Shown here one piece after another: positions 6,753-7,606 of a stretch of DNA of 7,606 nucleotides; the stretch's first letter is position 1, and each line of letters starts with the position of its first letter. The notes under the pieces were generated by a model, which did no database searches, had not been told where the DNA came from, and was given only the letters and a program-made list of their open reading frames with translations. Both the position numbers and the translations under genes were made by a program. Where the stretch lies: positions 1 to 7,606 of the forward strand of contig CAYPXJ010000062.1 of NCBI GenBank assembly GCA_964414595.1, in the 5' to 3' direction. Source of the DNA: CAYPXJ01 sp964414595 (GTDB lineage Bacteria > Pseudomonadota > Alphaproteobacteria > Rickettsiales > CAIJLX01).

Positions 6753-7541
6753 ATGAAACACCCGATTTCGCATCCCCATACAAATTGGTACGGACTTTGG
6801 ACGCTTTACGAGCGGGAAGTCGCGCGGTTTATCAAAGTTTACAACCAAACATTGATTGCCCCTACCGTCACCTCACTTTTATTTCTGGCCATATTCTCAC
6901 TCGCACTAAATGGCCGCTCACATCACATCGGCGACGTTCCCTTTCAGGAGTTTATGGCCGCTGGCTTGATCATGATGACAATGATCCAGCAAGCTTTTGC
7001 GAACACGTCCTCCTCTTATACTTTTGGTAAAGTACTGGGAACGATTATTGATTACCTTATGCCCCCATTAAATAGCGGGCAGATTCTTTTTGCGATGGTG
7101 ATGGCCGGGTTAACGCGGGGGCTCATGATTGGCGCATTGTGCGCTGTTTGCATTTCTTTTTTCGTGCCTCTGCATTTGCACCATTTCGGGCATTTGCTTT
7201 TTTATGCCATAGTCTCCTGCCTAGTGATGGCCTTATTTGGCATGGTTGCAGGGATTTTTGCCGATACGTTTGATCAGATGGCGGCGATCACCAGCTATAT
7301 CATTACCCCGCTCGCGTTTCTTTCCGGCACATTCTATTCCATCGAAAATCTGCCAAGCTTTTGGTATCACGTGACGCATTATAACCCGTTTTTCTATATG
7401 CTGGACGGGTTTCGTTACGCCCTCACCGGCCATGCAGATAGCGATATCCATGTAGGTATGATATATCTTTCTAGCCTGGCCGTGTTATTGTGGCTTATCT
7501 GCTACCAAATGTTGCGTACAGGTTATCGCATAAAATCCTAA
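6753..7541 (+). CDS. ABC-2 type transporter permease
   Basis: This 262-residue inner-membrane protein has about six helices (roughly 34-53, 66-83, 109-135, 145-170, 178-198 and 236-252), the layout and length of ABC-2 permeases of the YadH/NodJ group. An amphipathic N-terminal segment (WYGLWTLYEREVARFIKVYNQ, split around residues 12-32) precedes the first helix, as usual. The C-terminal signature is present: ITPLAFLSGTFYSIENLP (184-201), then NPFFYMLDGFRYA (211-223). Members export lipids, polysaccharides, drugs or other compounds with a separate ATPase; the substrate here cannot be told. The start at 6753 is chosen because family similarity begins just after it and an AGG lies 6 bases upstream. 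An in-frame ATG at 6603 would add 50 residues unlike the family and overlap the opposite-strand gene. No ATPase gene adjoins it in the window. Confidence 0.88.
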   Translation: MKHPISHPHTNWYGLWTLYEREVARFIKVYNQTLIAPTVTSLLFLAIFSLALNGRSHHIGDVPFQEFMAAGLIMMTMIQQAFANTSSSYTFGKVLGTIIDYLMPPLNSGQILFAMVMAGLTRGLMIGALCAVCISFFVPLHLHHFGHLLFYAIVSCLVMALFGMVAGIFADTFDQMAAITSYIITPLAFLSGTFYSIENLPSFWYHVTHYNPFFYMLDGFRYALTGHADSDIHVGMIYLSSLAVLLWLICYQMLRTGYRIKS

Positions 7542-7552
7542 CGCATTGAAAT

Positions 7553-7581
7553 TTGACAATTTATTGTCTTTTTTGCATAAT
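7553..7581 (+). promoter_or_regulatory. Near-consensus sigma-70 promoter for a gene beyond the window
   Basis: A perfect -35 TTGACA (7553-7558) is followed, after exactly 17 bases, by CATAAT (7576-7581), one mismatch from the -10 consensus. Transcription would start near base 7588 and run rightward out of the window. It lies 11 bases after the permease stop. The hexamers and spacing are seen directly; activity is inferred. Confidence 0.6.
7555..7568. repeat. Perfect 6+6 palindrome within the promoter, possible operator or weak terminator
   Basis: GACAAT and ATTGTC flank two T bases, forming a 14-base inverted repeat that overlaps the -35 box and the spacer. This is a usual place for a repressor site. 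Six Ts (7569-7574) follow it, so in RNA it could also be a weak AT-rich intrinsic terminator for the permease (five pairs, four-base loop). The stem has only two G-C pairs, which makes termination less likely. Confidence 0.4.
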
Positions 7582-7606
7582 GCTGGGCTTTCCCGGGGTA
7601 TAAACA

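Noticed and set aside
1..7606. Search by eye for mobile elements, CRISPR arrays, tRNA or rRNA genes, toxin-antitoxin pairs and phage genes
   Set aside because: No repeated spacer pattern, terminal inverted repeats, transposase motifs or RNA-gene signatures were recognised, and nearly all bases are accounted for by ordinary genes.

Overview
The window looks like a scaffolded draft assembly of a Gram-negative proteobacterium. The gene families suggest an alphaproteobacterium, but nothing here fixes the genus. There are no rRNA, tRNA, CRISPR or insertion elements. Coding density is very high, and no stretch longer than about 90 bases lacks a gene.

Bases 1-5337 (+) are one tightly packed gene set for heme-iron uptake. 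In order they are: the C-terminal part of hemS/hmuS (cytoplasmic heme handling), exbB and exbD (proton-driven energisers of TonB-dependent outer-membrane receptors), hmuT (periplasmic heme-binding protein), hmuU (FecCD-type permease), hmuV (ATPase) and a tas-type aldo/keto reductase. Neighbouring genes are 7 bases apart or less, or overlap by 1-4 bases. ExbB/ExbD would power a heme receptor (not in the window) using a TonB that is also not in the window. HmuT passes heme to the HmuUV importer, and HemS receives it in the cytoplasm. The reductase is joined to hmuV by a TAATG overlap, so it is probably co-translated; its role in the pathway is unknown.

Bases 5334-6666 (-) hold a degenerate-GGDEF plus EAL protein, probably a c-di-GMP phosphodiesterase or effector. 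It converges on tas with the two stop codons sharing a TTAA. The gene is broken by two 10-N scaffold gaps. Both look like joins where little or nothing is missing. The first N run sits between two copies of the same 8 bases; collapsing them restores a canonical EAL motif. The second shifts the frame and hides the true N-terminus; closing it extends the gene to an ATG at 6666 and gives a protein of about 434 residues.

Bases 6753-7541 (+) encode an ABC-2 type permease with no ATPase gene beside it in the window. After it, at 7553-7581, lies a near-consensus sigma-70 promoter (TTGACA, 17-base spacer, CATAAT) overlapped by a perfect 6+6 palindrome. It points at a gene beyond the window edge. No clearly new biological system is visible. 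The points most worth checking are the two assembly joins, the tas gene in the heme operon and the terminal promoter/palindrome.
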